From Microbulbifer elongatus (GTDB lineage Bacteria; Pseudomonadota; Gammaproteobacteria; Pseudomonadales; Cellvibrionaceae), in assembly GCF_020524885.1 (NCBI RefSeq), contig NZ_JAIVKJ010000003.1, forward strand, positions 1-64,000: a DNA stretch of 64,000 nucleotides. The letters are read 5' to 3'. Shown here in pieces: positions 43,918 through 51,672 of the stretch. How positions within the stretch are numbered: the stretch's first letter is position 1; each line of letters starts with the position of its first letter. Position numbers and translations under genes: made by a program. The notes beneath the pieces are model-generated. The model was given only the letters and a program-made list of their open reading frames with translations, ran no database searches and was not told the DNA's origin.

Positions 43918-44916
43918 TTAGGGTTTGTCAAAGGGGTAAACCACCTTCCAGTCTTTCTGCATGTCGATAACCACCCAGCCTTTCTTGCTGGCGTCATCAA
44001 GACCTTTGTTCAATTGGCCGATATGGGAGTCGCGGTCGTAGGCCCACTCCCGTTTGCCATCCGTATGGTGCAATATCAGGCCAAAGCGCGGGCCCTCGCC
44101 GGCGGTGGTCCACTCCAGCATTTGATAATCACCATCGGAATTACCCGAGGCAAAGATCGGTCGCTGGCCGATGTACTGGTGAATGCCTACCGGCTTGCCC
44201 TCCTTGTCATCCACCAAGTTGATTTCCGGTAGCTTGATAATGACCGGTTTGCCATTTTTAACTTCGTATTTTGCCTTGAGGCTGGAGCCCACTACCTGAT
44301 CCGGGGGAATCCCGTAGGTTTGCTCGGCGAAAACCCGCATAAAGTCCACACCGCCGCCGGAGACGATAAACGTCTTGAACCCGTTAGCGCGCAGGTAACC
44401 CAGCAATTCCAGCATCGGCTGATAGATCATTTCATTGTAGGGACGGTTGGTTTTCGGGTGGCGGGCGGTTTTCAGCCAGTCAGCCACATTGGCTTGGAAT
44501 TCTTCCGCGGTCATATTGGTGTGGGTGGCGGCGAGAATTTTCATCAGGCCCTCTTTGCCACTGGCCATCACTTTGGCGGTGTCGCCCCTCAGGATCGAGG
44601 CGAAAGGTTCTTGGGTTTTCCACTCGGGGTGCTCAGGAGCCATCTTCTTCACTTGATCCAGCGCATAGATCAATTGGAAATAAACAGGCTGCTCCGACCA
44701 CAAATTGCCGTCGTTGTCGAAGGTAGCTATGCGCTGGTTTTCCGGTACGAAATCCGGTGAACCGCTTTTCGTGACATTTTCCACGAAGCCTACGATGGCC
44801 TCTTTGGTCGGCCCGTCATTCCAGGAGGGCAGTGGATCCGCGGCTGCGGCCGTTGTGGCCACAACCAATCCACAAATGAGAATCAGCAGAAGTCGCTGAG
44901 TCATTGCAAACTGCAT
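43918..44916 (-). CDS. Periplasmic HAD superfamily phosphatase-like protein
   Basis: A 332-residue exported protein. A signal peptide (LLLILICGLVVATTAAAAD) means the HAD fold works in the periplasm, which is unusual. Motif I is TFDNDGNLW with Asp67 and Asp69, motif II is FIVSGGG, motif III Lys near LKAKYEVKNG, and motif IV ASGNSDGDYQM. All catalytic residues are present, consistent with a phosphoserine-phosphatase-like branch. It precedes the sulfatase by 63 bases in the same direction. Substrate could be a phosphate ester related to the sulfate ester removed by the sulfatase. Confidence 0.8.
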   Translation of the reverse strand: MQFAMTQRLLLILICGLVVATTAAAADPLPSWNDGPTKEAIVGFVENVTKSGSPDFVPENQRIATFDNDGNLWSEQPVYFQLIYALDQVKKMAPEHPEWKTQEPFASILRGDTAKVMASGKEGLMKILAATHTNMTAEEFQANVADWLKTARHPKTNRPYNEMIYQPMLELLGYLRANGFKTFIVSGGGVDFMRVFAEQTYGIPPDQVVGSSLKAKYEVKNGKPVIIKLPEINLVDDKEGKPVGIHQYIGQRPIFASGNSDGDYQMLEWTTAGEGPRFGLILHHTDGKREWAYDRDSHIGQLNKGLDDASKKGWVVIDMQKDWKVVYPFDKP

Positions 44917-45083
44917 AGTTACATCTCGCAGTAACGGTCGCCGCTAATAGCAGGCAGGTAAATCTACATCTCTAATCACCTTAGACGGATTTTCTCGATG
45001 TTGCCGGTGGCGTAGAAAATTTTGTGAAGTGTGACCGTCGAATCGAATGAACGCCGAGCTTCAGGGCAGAGGTACGCACAGAG

Positions 45084-46313
45084 TCAGGGGTTAAGCGGTG
45101 GCAATGGGGGTTGCTGGGCACGGGCGGCCTTGGGCCGCAATGCCTCGATGGCCTTGGTCAACTGGCGCCAGACGGCGGCGCTGGAAACACTGGCCGGAGT
45201 GTCGCCATATTGCATGGCGCCCAGGGCCAGTAGTGCCGGCTGAAGGCTCTGTGCCGCCGATGGCACACGGCGTTTGTATTCCCTGGTTGCCTGTAACAGG
45301 GCGGCGTAGTTGCGGGTATTACAGGCGGTGTACATACGTTGCCAGGCGGCGAGCCCGCTGGCTTCTGCGCGCAGGGCACGCTTGTTCTGGAACTCGTGAA
45401 TCCGCGGCAGGCCCCAACGCCAGATCAGCCACAGGAAAACGGCGGCGGCGGCGAGTATGAGAAGTTTTTCCCATAGGCTAGTGCCTGCGAGTGCGCCGGG
45501 GCCGCGCGCATGTACTTTTATTTCATCGACGCTGGTGGTTTTGATATTGTCATCGTCCAGGTCATACCAGCGCAGGGTGATCGCCGGCAGGGTACCGCGC
45601 GCACGACCTTCCGCCACATAGGTCATACGCTCGCTGCGGGTGCCGGTAGTCGCATCGGTGCGCGGATCGGTCTTGTCGGCTGCCTTGTGCGCATCGGCGT
45701 AGGCGGCGAGCCCCTCCGGACTGCGGGTGTCGAGCAGCTGCGGAATAAACATCACCGTGGTGCCTTCGATGATGGCGGTGACGGTGCGGGAAAAGGCGTC
45801 GCCAGGGCGGAGATCTTCCGGGTCACCTTCGATTTTCTGGGTGAGCGTCAGATCCCTGGCGGCGATAAACGGAGTCAGCCCCTCGGCACCTTTGGGCGTT
45901 GTAACCCTAATCGGAGGCGGGGCAAGTCTGAGTGCGGTTTGCAGCTCGCCGGTGCCGTCAGGATCGCTATAGGTCACCTTGATCTCGCCGGCGGGGAGTT
46001 GGTAGTTGCCCGGCGCCAGCGGGACGATAAGGTATTCCCGGGTGACGCCGGCCCAGGTCTGCCCATCGATGACCCGGCTGACGGCGAGAGAGGAACGCCC
46101 GGGAAGAGTCACCGAGAGGTTGGGTTGGTCGAACTCCGGGAAGTCCGCTGGTTGGGTCATCCAGGTAGGCACCAGGATGGTGACGAACAGGGAGATGGAC
46201 TGGCCGGGAACGGCTTTTACTTCCGACAGTTTGGATTCGATGATTGGCTTGTCTGCCGCCAGGGTGGCGGCGCTAAGCATCCACGTGGTGAGGAGTACCG
46301 TCCATCGCTTCAT
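45084..46313 (-). CDS. BatD-like oxygen-tolerance family membrane protein
   Basis: A 409-residue protein with a signal peptide, a periplasmic beta-sandwich region (KPIIESKLSEVKAVPGQSISLFV, PADFPEFDQPNL, TREYLIVPLAPG) and one membrane segment near residue 285 (LLILAAAAVFLWLIWRWGL), then a cytoplasmic helical tail. This is the organisation of BatD. It is the last gene of the MoxR operon and overlaps the BatB/C gene by 4 bases. Bat proteins are thought to act together on envelope targets; exact function is unproven. Confidence 0.78.
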   Translation of the reverse strand: MKRWTVLLTTWMLSAATLAADKPIIESKLSEVKAVPGQSISLFVTILVPTWMTQPADFPEFDQPNLSVTLPGRSSLAVSRVIDGQTWAGVTREYLIVPLAPGNYQLPAGEIKVTYSDPDGTGELQTALRLAPPPIRVTTPKGAEGLTPFIAARDLTLTQKIEGDPEDLRPGDAFSRTVTAIIEGTTVMFIPQLLDTRSPEGLAAYADAHKAADKTDPRTDATTGTRSERMTYVAEGRARGTLPAITLRWYDLDDDNIKTTSVDEIKVHARGPGALAGTSLWEKLLILAAAAVFLWLIWRWGLPRIHEFQNKRALRAEASGLAAWQRMYTACNTRNYAALLQATREYKRRVPSAAQSLQPALLALGAMQYGDTPASVSSAAVWRQLTKAIEALRPKAARAQQPPLPPLNP

Positions 46314-47926
46314 GGATTGTTGTCCCCGGTGCTGTCTTCCTCGGTTTCGTTTTTCTCATTCGGGGCATTGGCGGCTTCGGCGGCAAAGCGCTGTTTCAGG
46401 TATTCACCGGTGCTGGTGTCGAGGGTGGACATCCACTGGTCGGCACTGACCGGGTTGTCCTTTTTTGTCTTCATTTGTTCCTGAGGCTCCTGCTCCTGGT
46501 CGAAGTCGGACTCCTCTCCCTCGTCATCGGATGCTTCTAGTTCTTCCTCCTCCTCACCGCGAGAATCTTCCATGTACGCGATAATTTTCTTCGTCAGCGC
46601 CAGGTTTTCTTTTGCTCCCGGATATTCCGGGTCCAACTGCAACACCTGCTGAAACGCCGCGACAGCGCCCTCGTACTGGCCGGTTTTTGCCATTGCCATA
46701 CCGCGGGTAAACAGGGCTTCCGGTGTAGTTAGGCCGGCAAGTGCATTGGCGGCGTCTTCAAATTGCCCGGCTTCGTACAACGCATAGCCCTTGCGGTACG
46801 GGTCCTGAAAACTTTCCGCAGCGCGGCGGTAGTCATGGCGGTAGCTGAACCACTGCCCCTGCTGGTCCGGGGTCAGCAGCCGTCCCATTAGCCCGCCACC
46901 TGTTTTCGTTTCGCTTTCCGCGCTGACCTGAGCATTGGCATGGTTCGGGAAATTGCTTAGCAATACGAAAACCGCTATAGCGCTCGTGCTGGATGCGATG
47001 GCTCTTGAAGACATGGCCCAGCCGCGGCGGAACCACAGCAGTGCCAGCAGCGCCGCGGGCCATGCCAGCCACCAGCCGCGATCTTCCCACTGCAGGTTTT
47101 CATCCGAGGCCAGTGCCTGTTGGAAGGCACTATTGAAATAGCGGTTGAGCGCACGCAGGTCGCTCTTGTCCGCTGTCACGCGTTCTACGGTTGAGTCGCT
47201 GACCAGGGAAACGGCACCACCATTGTCGTTGCCCGGAGCTACCAGCAGAAAACCCAGGCTGTTTTTTTCCGTGCGCTTTGCCATGGCACTGGCATCACTG
47301 TCGCTCAGGCTGTCCAGCACAAACAGGATGCCTCCGGGTGTCTCGTCCCTGGCCAGTATCTGCTCCGCCAGCTTCAGCGCGGCTGTGGCGTTTTCTCCCG
47401 GTACTGGCATCACGTCGGGACTGAGACCTTCGAGGTAGGGTCGCAGCAGTTCCTGGTCTTCCGTCAGTGGCACTACGCGATGGGCACTGCCGGCATAGGC
47501 GACGAGGGCGGTGGGTGCGCCGTCGCGGGTTTCCAGCAGGTCTAGCACTTTCTGTTTGGCCCGTGCCAGCCGCTCTGGCGGTACGTCTTTTTCCGTCATG
47601 CTGTCGCTGACTTTCAGTACAACGACCAGCGGTGTGGTTTTTGCCATGAGCGGGTCGGGCAGACGCGTCCAGCTGGGGCCCGCGGCGCCGAGGGCCAGTA
47701 ACGTGAGTAGCAAGGCGATCAGGTCCACCGGTTTGAACTTGTGCCGGCTCCGCTCGCCAACTGCAAGCGCTTTGGCCAGGTGTGGTGCAATCTGGCCACT
47801 GGTCTCGGCGTCGCTACGCTGGTCTCGGCGGAAGAACCACCAGAGTGGAAATATTGGTACAAGGAACAGCAGCAAGGCCGGGCGCAGGAAGTGAAACACC
47901 GAGAAGGCTTCGAGCAGACTACTCAT
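46310..47926 (-). CDS. BatB/BatC fusion: vWA protein with degenerate MIDAS plus TPR
   Basis: A 538-residue inner-membrane protein. Two N-terminal membrane segments (FLRPALLLFLVPIFPLWW; LIALLLTLLALGAA) precede a vWA domain (about 98-270); a further segment follows near 290 and then a BatC-like TPR region (about 345-440) and an acidic tail rich in Glu and Asp. The MIDAS line reads LKVSDSM (105-110) where an active MIDAS would be DxSxS, so the first Asp is Lys; metal binding is probably lost or altered. It overlaps batA and batD by 4 bases. Fusion of BatB and BatC is common in the group. Confidence 0.82.
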   Translation of the reverse strand: MSSLLEAFSVFHFLRPALLLFLVPIFPLWWFFRRDQRSDAETSGQIAPHLAKALAVGERSRHKFKPVDLIALLLTLLALGAAGPSWTRLPDPLMAKTTPLVVVLKVSDSMTEKDVPPERLARAKQKVLDLLETRDGAPTALVAYAGSAHRVVPLTEDQELLRPYLEGLSPDVMPVPGENATAALKLAEQILARDETPGGILFVLDSLSDSDASAMAKRTEKNSLGFLLVAPGNDNGGAVSLVSDSTVERVTADKSDLRALNRYFNSAFQQALASDENLQWEDRGWWLAWPAALLALLWFRRGWAMSSRAIASSTSAIAVFVLLSNFPNHANAQVSAESETKTGGGLMGRLLTPDQQGQWFSYRHDYRRAAESFQDPYRKGYALYEAGQFEDAANALAGLTTPEALFTRGMAMAKTGQYEGAVAAFQQVLQLDPEYPGAKENLALTKKIIAYMEDSRGEEEEELEASDDEGEESDFDQEQEPQEQMKTKKDNPVSADQWMSTLDTSTGEYLKQRFAAEAANAPNEKNETEEDSTGDNNP

Positions 47927-48930
47927 GAGGTGGCCCTGCGAGCGGTTGCTTTTGCGAAAGCGCCGCTGCCAAGCAAGCGGCTGGCCAGGGCCAATAGCCC
48001 CAGCAACATCGCAAGCCCCATCGGCCAGTAGGCCAGGGAGTGATGGGGACGGTAGGTTTCACTGTCGACCATTTTTGGTGCCAGTTTATCGATCTGGTCG
48101 TACACCGCGGCCAGGGCTTTTTCATCGTTGGCAAAATAGAATTCACCGCCGGTGCGCTTGGCGATCTCGGTAAGGGTCTCAATGTCGACACGGTTTTCTT
48201 TGTCTTCACTGTTCGGGTCACCCACACCGATGGTGAGAATTTTTACCTTGTTCTGTGCGGCAATGGCGGCGGCATTGGCCGGGCTCATGGTACTGGCGGT
48301 GTCGCTGCCGTCGCTTAACAGAATCAGCAGGCGCTGTTCCACTTCGCTGCTTTCAAACTGGCGGATAGCGAGGCCGATGGCGTCACCCAAAGCCGTATGG
48401 GGACCGGCCATGCCAACCTCGGTCTGCTGCAGCAGTTCCAGCAGAGTACCCAGGTCGGTGGTGAGCGGTGCCTGCACGAAGGCCTTGGTGCCGAACACGA
48501 TCAGTGCCACCCGCTCGCCCTCGCGGCCTTCCAGAAATGGCTGGAGCACCCGCTTGACACCGTCGAGGCGTTCCATCTTCGCACCATCGCCGGCGATAAA
48601 GTCCAGCTGCTCCATGGAACCGGAAATATCCACCGCGACGATCAGGTCCCGCGCCGGTTTCTGCAGCGTTACCGCATCGCCTTCGTATTCCGGCCGCGCC
48701 AGGGCGGTGACGATCAGAGCCCAGATCACGCAACCCAGTAGCCACTGCCACCAGTTGCGGTCTAGCACCATAGCGCCGGAACCCGCCTTGATGCCGATGG
48801 CGTCTACCAATTGCTGAAAGAAGGGCACCCTCAGGGCGCGTACTCGCTCGCGGTGCGCCGGGGCGAATTTCCATACCAGCAATGGCAGAGGTAGCAGCAG
48901 AAAAGCCCAGGGCGCGGCGAAGTCGATCAC
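47923..48930 (-). CDS. BatA-like vWA protein with intact MIDAS
   Basis: A 335-residue inner-membrane protein. Two N-terminal membrane segments (AFLLLPLPLLVWKF; LLGCVIWALIVTALA) precede the vWA domain, with the MIDAS DISGSM at 101-106, the second Thr/Asp contacts in the TTDLGT and LSDGSDTAS loops, and a C-terminal membrane segment (GLAMLLGLLALASRLL). The intact metal site contrasts with the adjacent BatB-type gene. The gene overlaps its neighbours by 4 bases on both sides and is translated as part of the MoxR operon. Confidence 0.88.
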   Translation of the reverse strand: MIDFAAPWAFLLLPLPLLVWKFAPAHRERVRALRVPFFQQLVDAIGIKAGSGAMVLDRNWWQWLLGCVIWALIVTALARPEYEGDAVTLQKPARDLIVAVDISGSMEQLDFIAGDGAKMERLDGVKRVLQPFLEGREGERVALIVFGTKAFVQAPLTTDLGTLLELLQQTEVGMAGPHTALGDAIGLAIRQFESSEVEQRLLILLSDGSDTASTMSPANAAAIAAQNKVKILTIGVGDPNSEDKENRVDIETLTEIAKRTGGEFYFANDEKALAAVYDQIDKLAPKMVDSETYRPHHSLAYWPMGLAMLLGLLALASRLLGSGAFAKATARRATS

Positions 48931-49502
48931 GATGTGGCCCCCGCGGGTTTAGCAGACAAGTGGAACCAGCCGGCCTTTGGCTGCACGACTTTGTGCTGGC
49001 GAATCCAGTCTTGCGCGGCCTGGATCAGCGCATCCGATTTATGGCTGGTGGTTTTGCGGTAGGGGCTCTGGAGTAGCTCGTGCCCGACCTCACCCTCGAA
49101 TGCATTGCCCGGGTAGTGCTGGTTGAGAAATTCGAGCCAGTGCTCGCCGGTAAGCGCGGCAACTTCTTCGCGTGGGTAGGCGGCGAGCGCCGTGCGGCGG
49201 AGTATTGCGGCGATCTGTGCGGCATCGCCTTCGCCCTGTCGCAGCTCGGCGAGGGCCGCGCGGCGATAGGCGTTGGCGCGGTAGATGTGTATTTGCCGCC
49301 AGATAAAGAGCAGCAGTATGAGTAAGAACAGCGCGCAGAGCCCCTTCGCCAGTGGCGTTGCTGGCCACATGGGAATTGCCGGTGGCTCCGGCGGTGGCAC
49401 TAGCTGCGCGATCATATCCGGCAGCGTTTCCTCACCTGCTGCAGGATTGGTGTTTGCAGGGCTTGTTGTTTGTGGGATGGACGTGGCTTCCTGCATTGGC
49501 AA
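48927..49502 (-). CDS. DUF4381 membrane protein
   Basis: A 191-residue protein with a Pro/Thr-rich N-terminal segment, one membrane helix near residues 53-68 (GLCALFLLILLLFIWRQ) and a cytoplasmic helical domain containing ILRRTALAAYPREEVAALTGEHWLEFL, the signature of DUF4381. The family is found almost only in MoxR/Bat operons and is assumed to belong to the same complex. It abuts the DUF58 gene directly and overlaps batA by 4 bases. Confidence 0.85.
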   Translation of the reverse strand: MPMQEATSIPQTTSPANTNPAAGEETLPDMIAQLVPPPEPPAIPMWPATPLAKGLCALFLLILLLFIWRQIHIYRANAYRRAALAELRQGEGDAAQIAAILRRTALAAYPREEVAALTGEHWLEFLNQHYPGNAFEGEVGHELLQSPYRKTTSHKSDALIQAAQDWIRQHKVVQPKAGWFHLSAKPAGATS

Positions 49503-50531
49503 TCAATCCTCGCCCGCTTGTCTGCTTGTCGGTGGTGGCGATGGCGGTATTAATCCCAGCAGTCGCTGCAGCTGTGGCAGGGTTTCTTCCGCGGTGGAAA
49601 GCTGAGCCACCGGCAGGTCATAGCGCAGGTGCCAGTCGTTGATAATTTGGCGACGCTCGCGATTGAAGTGGTTCATCGCTTGGATAGTGTCCACGCTGCG
49701 GGTATCCAGGGTTGCCTGGAGCTCGCCATCGGAGATGGCGCTGACCAGCGACTCGGGCACCGCCTCTCCGGTGGGGTCGACCACCGGCACCAGAACCACA
49801 TCGTTGTGCCGCGCGATGCCGCTTAGCAGTCGCTCGGTGGCAGGGCCCGCCACATCGAAGTCACTGATCAGCAACACCAAATGATCGCGCCGGGCGATAT
49901 TCGCAACGGCCTGCAATACCGTGTCCAGTGACGTGGGGGCGGCGGGGGGCGCATCGGCGTGCAGCTTTTTATTTGCGCGCGCGATTTCGCTGAGAAATCG
50001 AGTGAGGGCACGGCGGTTGCGCTTCGGGCGCTGGGTGTAGAGGCCATTGTCGCGCACCACGATACCGCCCATGCGGTCGTCCTGGTCTAGTACCGCAAAG
50101 GCCGCCAGCGCGGCGGCCTCGGCGGCAGTGGTGGATTTCATTGCGTGGCGGGTGCCAAAGAACATGGACATGCGCTGGTCCACCACAATCAGCGCCGGAC
50201 GGTCGCGCTCCTCGGTGTAGACCCGCACATGGGGCTCGCCGGTACGCGCGGTTACCTTCCAGTCGATGGCACGCACATCGTCCGACGGCCAGTACTCGCG
50301 CAGTTCTTCAAAATTCAGTCCGCGCCCACGCAGGCGCGAGGAATGCCGCCCGGCGAGCACGCTGCGGGCGGGCTGGCGCGGCAGCAAGTTCAGGGTTTGC
50401 GCCGGGCCTTCGAGCGCCTGCAAATGTGCAAGGTCCACATGGATGCGTGGGTCTGTCGCCGATTCCGGCGCGACGACGGTGGTGACGCTGGCCCGGCTCC
50501 GATTGCGACTGCGAATCTGAAAATTGAACAT
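49503..50531 (-). CDS. DUF58 family protein
   Basis: A 342-residue soluble protein. The family core is SSRLRGRGLNFEELREYWPSDDVRAIDWKVTARTGEPHVRVYTEERDRPALIVVDQRMSMFFGT in compressed form, with the RxY.pGDDvR-like segment and a vWA-like C-terminal half (LVLLISDFDVAG). DUF58 proteins are the usual partner of MoxR ATPases. The gene directly precedes DUF4381 and follows MoxR by 20 bases. No signal peptide or membrane segment is seen. Confidence 0.88.
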   Translation of the reverse strand: MFNFQIRSRNRSRASVTTVVAPESATDPRIHVDLAHLQALEGPAQTLNLLPRQPARSVLAGRHSSRLRGRGLNFEELREYWPSDDVRAIDWKVTARTGEPHVRVYTEERDRPALIVVDQRMSMFFGTRHAMKSTTAAEAAALAAFAVLDQDDRMGGIVVRDNGLYTQRPKRNRRALTRFLSEIARANKKLHADAPPAAPTSLDTVLQAVANIARRDHLVLLISDFDVAGPATERLLSGIARHNDVVLVPVVDPTGEAVPESLVSAISDGELQATLDTRSVDTIQAMNHFNRERRQIINDWHLRYDLPVAQLSTAEETLPQLQRLLGLIPPSPPPTSRQAGED

Positions 50532-50551
50532 GGTGACCTGATTTTCCCGAC

Positions 50552-51553
50552 TCAGGGCAGGGCGACGAGTTTCAGTAGTTCGTCGATCACCTGATCGGCA
50601 CTGATACCTTCCCCCTGGGCCTCAAAACTCAGCCCAAGGCGGTGGCGCAGGCAGTCGTGAATCACTGCATGAATATCCTGCGGATCCACATAGTCGCGAC
50701 CCTCCAGCCAGGCATTGGTGCGCCCGGCTTTGTCGAGTGCGATGGAACCGCGCGGGCTGGCGCCAATCTCGATCCAGCGTGCCAGCTCCTCCGACAACCT
50801 GGATGGGTGGCGGGTGGCCTCGACCAGGTCGGCTATATAGCGCACCATGGCAGGGGATACATGGATGGCGGCGATTTCGCGGCGTGCGTCGAACACCGCT
50901 TGTTGGGGGGTTACGTCCGCCGCTTGCTGTGGCTCCGCTGACCCTGAAGCTGTAACGGTGGTATTGGCGGCAGCAATTTCCTCGCTGCGTACCAGTTCGA
51001 TTACTTCCACTTCGTCTTTTACTGGCGGGTAGGTAATCAGTACATGCATCAGGAAGCGGTCCATCTGCGCTTCTGGTAGAGGATAGGTACCTTCCTGCTC
51101 GATGGGGTTCTGCGTGGCCATCACCATAAACAGCGGTGGCATCTTGTGGGTCTTGCCGGCCACGGTGACCTGACGCTCTTCCATCGCTTCCAACAGCGCG
51201 GACTGCACCTTGGCGGGTGCGCGGTTGATTTCATCGGCGAGCACGATGTTGGCGAAGATGGGGCCCGGGTGGAAACGGAACTCGGACTTCTGTCCATCCC
51301 GGTACAGCATATCGGTGCCGGTCACATCGGCGGGCAACAGGTCTGGCGTGAACTGGATTCGGCTGAAATCGGCCTCGAGGTTTTTCGCCAGCGCTTTGAT
51401 TGCACGGGTTTTGGCGAGCCCCGGCAGCCCCTCCACCAGCAGGTTACCATTGGCCAGCAGTCCGATAATCAGGCGCCGGATAACGTCGCGCTGGCCCACG
51501 ATAGCGCGGCCCATGCCTTGTTCCAGTGCGGTGATCTGTTCCCTTGCGGACAT
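50552..51553 (-). CDS. MoxR family AAA+ ATPase
   Basis: A 333-residue cytoplasmic chaperone-like ATPase. Walker A is LLVEGLPGLAKTRAI, Walker B ANIVLADEINRAP, sensor VMATQNPIEQEGTYPLPEAQ with Arg finger nearby (MDRFLM). It is the first gene of a minus-strand operon MoxR-DUF58-DUF4381-BatA-BatB/C-BatD and would remodel or activate a target via the vWA proteins. The ATG is preceded by AAAGGAAG. The divergent octaheme cytochrome gene begins 119 bases away. Confidence 0.92.
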   Translation of the reverse strand: MSAREQITALEQGMGRAIVGQRDVIRRLIIGLLANGNLLVEGLPGLAKTRAIKALAKNLEADFSRIQFTPDLLPADVTGTDMLYRDGQKSEFRFHPGPIFANIVLADEINRAPAKVQSALLEAMEERQVTVAGKTHKMPPLFMVMATQNPIEQEGTYPLPEAQMDRFLMHVLITYPPVKDEVEVIELVRSEEIAAANTTVTASGSAEPQQAADVTPQQAVFDARREIAAIHVSPAMVRYIADLVEATRHPSRLSEELARWIEIGASPRGSIALDKAGRTNAWLEGRDYVDPQDIHAVIHDCLRHRLGLSFEAQGEGISADQVIDELLKLVALP

Positions 51554-51633
51554 GGCGCTTCCTTTCTGCCATTGATTCAGAGTTCCTCATTAACGCTAGC
51601 AGATCCGAGGCTGAGGAAGAGGGCGCAAGAAGC

Positions 51634-51639
51634 TATACT
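51634..51639 (+). promoter_or_regulatory. Putative -10 of the octaheme cytochrome gene
   Basis: TATACT, 34 bases upstream of the ATG at 51673. The -35 is not clear. TTTGGAG serves as ribosome-binding site. The intergenic region also holds the promoter of the MoxR operon in the other direction. Confidence 0.35.
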
Positions 51640-51672
51640 CGGTGCCAATTAAAAACATAATTTGGAGTTTCG

